A stretch of DNA of 15,543 nt from a bacterium (GTDB lineage Bacteria > Cyanobacteriota > Vampirovibrionia > Gastranaerophilales > Gastranaerophilaceae): NCBI GenBank assembly GCA_024408905.1, contig JAKSUP010000009.1:1-15543 (forward strand), in the 5' to 3' direction. The translations under genes were made by a program, and so were the position numbers. Within the stretch, counting starts at the first letter, position 1. Every line of letters begins with the position of its first letter. Shown piece after piece: positions 12,947-15,543 of the stretch. The notes beneath the pieces were generated by a model that was not told the origin of the DNA, did not search any database, and saw only the letters and a program-made list of their open reading frames with translations.

Positions 12947-13008
12947 TTTGTATTACCTCTTATTTTGTTTACACAATATAAATTCCCAAAGGTGACGATA
13001 CAGCTTTC

Positions 13009-13052
13009 AAAGTTTACAAATGTTTACATTTGCAAAGCGAAATTCAATTATA
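13009..13052 (-). promoter_or_regulatory. -10 element and palindrome upstream of the 78-aa gene
   Basis: On the minus strand, TATAAT (13047-13052) has no convincing -35 partner. Downstream of it, within the ~95-nt leader, CAAATGT (13017-13023) and ACATTTG (13026-13032) form a 7-bp inverted repeat. It contains GTTTACATTT (13022-13031), which also occurs at 4067-4076. Confidence 0.45.
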
Positions 13053-13084
13053 GCTTAATTTTTTGTTGAGGTCTTTTTACAAAA

Positions 13085-13708
13085 TTATTTTTTAAAAGTT
13101 TCATAAAGTGAATTTGTAATCAATTCATCATCAATTTCATTTTCATACATTGAATCTTGTGCAGTCTTTTTGATGGCATATTCACAGAAATCTTTAATTC
13201 TTTCATAGTGTTTTGGATTTCCTTTTTCCCCTTGTTTAAGTTTTACAAGGGAATATAAAAGATCTTCCTGCATATCAGAATTTTCAAAAACTTGATTAGA
13301 CAAAGAATCATTAGTTCTTCTTAATTTTTTATGTACGTAAGCCAAACGATATTGGACATCAACTCTTGCAACAAGTTCTTCTGCTTTAATCGGTTTTGTA
13401 ATATAATCTACTGCCCCCAAGCTTAATCCCATGGAAATATATTCTGTTTGGTCAAGAGCGCTTACGAAAATAATTGGAATATATTGTAATTCAGGATCTT
13501 TTTTGAGAGCCTTACAAATCTGGAAACCGTTAACTTCAGGCATATTTATATCAAGTAATAATACATCCGGTTTTGCTTCCTTTATAACATCAAATGCGAA
13601 TTTAGGATTAATGACGGTATCCGTTTTATAACCTGCTTTTGTCAAAACCAAATCCATAATTTTCAAATTTGTTTGATTATCATCAATTATCATTACTTTT
13701 TTAGTCAT
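13085..13708 (-). CDS. Response regulator with receiver and truncated HD-GYP-like tail
   Basis: This 207-residue protein has a CheY-like receiver (residues 4-120): acidic D9-D10, phospho-acceptor D53 in LLLDINMP, S83 in FVSALD, and K105 in DYITKPI. A linker helix follows (RLAYVHKKLRRTNDSLSNQVFENSDMQEDL). Residues ~150-205 (YSLVKLKQGEKGNPKHYERIKDFCEYAIKK) look like the beginning of an HD-GYP domain, with the NxxH-x2-R helix, but the protein ends before the HDIGK and GYP motifs, so it cannot be an active cyclic-di-GMP phosphodiesterase. GAGG lies 7 nt upstream of the ATG. It is divergent from the 53-aa protein and close to the Cache kinase, a likely but unproven partner. Output is probably by protein contact. 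Confidence 0.88.
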   Translation of the reverse strand: MTKKVMIIDDNQTNLKIMDLVLTKAGYKTDTVINPKFAFDVIKEAKPDVLLLDINMPEVNGFQICKALKKDPELQYIPIIFVSALDQTEYISMGLSLGAVDYITKPIKAEELVARVDVQYRLAYVHKKLRRTNDSLSNQVFENSDMQEDLLYSLVKLKQGEKGNPKHYERIKDFCEYAIKKTAQDSMYENEIDDELITNSLYETFKK

Positions 13709-13732
13709 AATATACCTCTTTTTTGTAATTTT

Positions 13733-13761
13733 ATTTTAAAACATTTTATTTTTTTTGAAAA
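13733..13761 (-). promoter_or_regulatory. Promoter of the response regulator
   Basis: On the minus strand, TTTTCA (13756-13761), 17 nt, then TAAAAT (13733-13738). The -10 matches 5 of 6 positions and the -35 matches 4 of 6. Confidence 0.5.
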
Positions 13762-13794
13762 TCATTTAAAAAACGGATAGCACTATTCTTAGGT

Positions 13795-13869
13795 TTGACA
13801 CTGTAATTGTTAAGAAGTGTAAATTATGGCTTAGTGTTATAAAGGTTGGGGGAATTACATAAGTGTAAA
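13795..13869 (+). promoter_or_regulatory. Promoter region of the 53-aa gene with direct repeats
   Basis: A perfect -35 TTGACA (13795-13800) is 17 nt from TGTAAA (13818-13823), a weak -10. An extended -10 TGTTATAAA (13835-13843) is an alternative. AAGTGTAAA occurs twice in direct orientation (13815-13823, 13861-13869), one copy over the first -10. Confidence 0.5.
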
Positions 13870-13886
13870 ACGAAAGAGGTAACAAA

Positions 13887-14048
13887 ATGATAATATTTAA
13901 TAAAAAATTAAGCCAACCTGAAATAATAAGAAGACTTGCAAACGAAATGCCAAAAGGCGAATACGCTTCATTAACTTCACAAATACTTTCACTTGCCGAA
14001 GCAGATTCTAACAGGGGTTTGGGTCAAACTCTTAATATAATGGCCTAG
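13887..14048 (+). CDS. 53-residue protein between response regulator and kinase
   Basis: ATG 13887-13889 is preceded by AAGAGG with 7-nt spacing and the frame closes at TAG 14046-14048. The product begins MIIFNKKLSQPEIIRRLANE and ends GLGQTLNIMA. It is soluble and probably helical (PEIIRRLANEM; SLTSQILSLAEAD), with no cysteine, signal or membrane segment. A promoter with perfect -35 upstream and its own ribosome binding site favour a real gene. The next gene has its own promoter 92 bp on. I do not recognise it; a small regulator or partner of the adjoining two-component proteins is a guess from position alone. Confidence 0.65.
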   Translation: MIIFNKKLSQPEIIRRLANEMPKGEYASLTSQILSLAEADSNRGLGQTLNIMA

Positions 14049-14093
14049 ATAGTTTGTGGTGATATAGTAGCAAAGTAAATCAGATTTTATATT

Positions 14094-14122
14094 TTGACAC
14101 ATAGAGCAAATTAACTCATAAT
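14094..14122 (+). promoter_or_regulatory. Promoter of the histidine kinase gene
   Basis: TTGACA (14094-14099, perfect), 17 nt, CATAAT (14117-14122, 5 of 6). The start lies near 14129, leaving a very short leader with GGAG (14131-14134) 6 nt before the ATG at 14141. Confidence 0.75.
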
Positions 14123-14140
14123 TAAAATACGGAGTTAGAG

Positions 14141-15543
14141 ATGAAAAAGAAATTATTTGCAGTTATATGTGTTATTGCTTTTACATACATTTTAGCGATG
14201 CTTTTTTATATGTTTAATGTAACAAGCAACTATAAAAATTTGAAAGATTTAGCAATCGAAAATAATGTTCGTTATCAAATGGAAAAAATGAACAAAAATG
14301 TTGCGTTAATTGAAGATAAAGGTGGTGATATTGCTGATATTGGTGCAACATCCCCTCGAAGTAAAGATGTAAAGTTGACTGCACATTTGATGAAAGAAAC
14401 AGTTAAAAGATTGAATTATATTGTCGGAACCGGAATTTATTACGAACCCTATGCTTTTAAATCAGATTCTAAGTATTTTGGCTATTATGTATATAATTAT
14501 AATGGTACAGTATATGAGATTGACAGTACAAAAATAAGTAAACATTATGAGTATTTTGATACATATTGGTATAAATATGCAAAAGAAGAATTTTTAAAAG
14601 GGAAAAATGCTGTTTGGACTCCTGCTTATAATGATGTTTGGAACGGTGAATCTGAGTCATTGATAACTTATGCAACAGCTATAAGAAATGAAAATGGTAC
14701 TTTAATAGGACTTTCTGTCGTTGACTGGTATTTGAATGAAATTCTGGAGACTTTGAATAAATTGAAACCGACAGAAAATTCTGTATTTATACTAGGTTCT
14801 ATTGATAACAATTATGCAATTACTAATGTTTCTTATAAAAAAGGTCAGAATATTGAAATAAAAAAATGGTCGGATGTGGCTGTTGAATGTAAAAATACAC
14901 CTCAAAAAAACGTTGTTGAAGTAATTAAGGATGTAGTAGTGGATGGAAAAGAATACATAACCTTTGATACTATGTTCAATAATGGTCTTGTCTTACTTGT
15001 AAGAATTCCAAGAGAAGAAATCTATGAAACAATTGAAAGAAACAATATTATAATATCTGTTTTATTTGCAATTCTAGCTATTATGGGTTTAGGTTTGAGC
15101 TGGTTATTTGTTTCTAAACAGATTATAAAACCGTTGACTCTGTTAAATGAAAAGTCACAACTTATTGGTCAAGGGAATATGAATGAAAAAATAAATATAA
15201 AAAACCGTGACGAAATTGGGCAATTGGCAAATTCATTTAACTCTATGACGGATAATTTGAAGAAATATATGCAAAAGAATTCAGCCAAAAGCTTGTTTTT
15301 AGCAAATATGAGTCACGAAATAAGAACTCCTATGAACGGAGTTATGGGTTTTGTACAACTTTTAGGAAATACCAACCTTGATGACGAACAAAAAGACTAT
15401 GTTAATGAAATTCAAAAATCGTCTGAAATTCTTTTAAATTTGTTAAATGATATCTTGGATTTATCAAAAGTTGAAGCAGGCAAAATGGTTTTAGAACACG
15501 CTGATTTTGATATAAAAGAAACATTGCATAATGTTGCATCTCT
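14141..15543 (+). CDS. Membrane histidine kinase with Cache sensor, 5' part
   Basis: The frame is open from ATG 14141 to the right edge (467 codons) and is cut by the window. In order: membrane helix 1 (residues ~4-27); a periplasmic dCache-like sensor with [44 protein letters not shown] and [24 protein letters not shown], the usual hallmark of small-ligand-sensing Cache domains; membrane helix 2 (~303-324); a HAMP linker (~326-378, [12 protein letters not shown]...[17 protein letters not shown]); and HisKA with H392 in [18 protein letters not shown]. The ATPase domain lies beyond the window, and a hybrid receiver there is possible. Ligand unknown. The divergent receiver protein is a candidate partner. 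Confidence 0.92.
   Translation, partial: MKKKLFAVICVIAFTYILAMLFYMFNVTSNYKNLKDLAIENNVRYQMEKMNKNVALIEDKGGDIADIGATSPRSKDVKLTAHLMKETVKRLNYIVGTGIYYEPYAFKSDSKYFGYYVYNYNGTVYEIDSTKISKHYEYFDTYWYKYAKEEFLKGKNAVWTPAYNDVWNGESESLITYATAIRNENGTLIGLSVVDWYLNEILETLNKLKPTENSVFILGSIDNNYAITNVSYKKGQNIEIKKWSDVAVECKNTPQKNVVEVIKDVVVDGKEYITFDTMFNNGLVLLVRIPREEIYETIERNNIIISVLFAILAIMGLGLSWLFVSKQIIKPLTLLNEKSQLIGQGNMNEKINIKNRDEIGQLANSFNSMTDNLKKYMQKNSAKSLFLANMSHEIRTPMNGVMGFVQLLGNTNLDDEQKDYVNEIQKSSEILLNLLNDILDLSKVEAGKMVLEHADFDIKETLHNVAS

Noticed and set aside
14469..14675. 68-aa minus-strand frame inside the histidine kinase
   Set aside because: It is a shadow of the kinase coding strand, with His/Tyr/Ser-rich low-complexity composition and no ribosome binding site.

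Overview
The window is AT-rich DNA from a Gram-negative-type bacterium. A Cys-rich, SLH-domain envelope protein, a beta-barrel-like exported protein, a group 3 (SigB/SigF-like) sigma factor, ThyX in place of ThyA, and several small lineage-specific proteins fit best with the non-photosynthetic cyanobacterial sister group (Melainabacteria/Vampirovibrionia, e.g. gut Gastranaerophilales). This placement is inferred from gene content, not from a marker tree. There are no rRNA, tRNA, CRISPR, prophage or intact insertion-sequence features. Most of the window is ordinary chromosomal housekeeping with accessory intergenic elements.

Left part (1-5940): the 3' end of glutamate dehydrogenase (gdhA) is followed by a monocistronic exported SLH protein. 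That gene has a clear promoter, a 10-bp hairpin directly before its Shine-Dalgarno, and a shared bidirectional terminator. On the minus strand follow rdgB (nucleotide pool sanitation), hpf (ribosome hibernation), a Cys-rich mini-protein, tgt (queuosine tRNA modification) and ndk (NDP kinase). ndk-tgt is an operon. The gap between tgt and the mini-protein holds a striking cluster of CATG-N4-CATG mini-hairpins.

Middle (5982-9087): a secreted protein resembling a PD-(D/E)XK nuclease fold lies divergent to an XRE-type regulator. A 340-bp gap follows, holding an inverted pair of REP-like hairpins (a REPIN-like element), an 8-bp tandem repeat and two palindromes that look like operators. Then come an unrecognised 108-aa protein, thyX, and an amino-acid-type solute-binding protein overlapping thyX by 4 nt.

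Right part (9095-15543): a minus-strand pair encodes an exported beta-barrel-like protein and an exported pentapeptide-repeat protein. Two TPR genes converge with overlapping stop codons, and the plus-strand one looks leaderless. A sigma-70 family gene has an inverted repeat over its -35. A 78-aa unknown protein follows. The window ends with a signalling locus: a response regulator with a receiver domain and what looks like a truncated HD-GYP tail, a divergent 53-aa protein, and a Cache-HAMP-histidine kinase that runs off the window.

The most interesting unexplained items are the CATG hairpin array, the REP pair with its neighbouring 8-bp repeat, the GTAAA/TTTAC palindromes recurring near promoters, the 5'-UTR hairpin of the SLH gene, and the receiver/53-aa/Cache-kinase locus.
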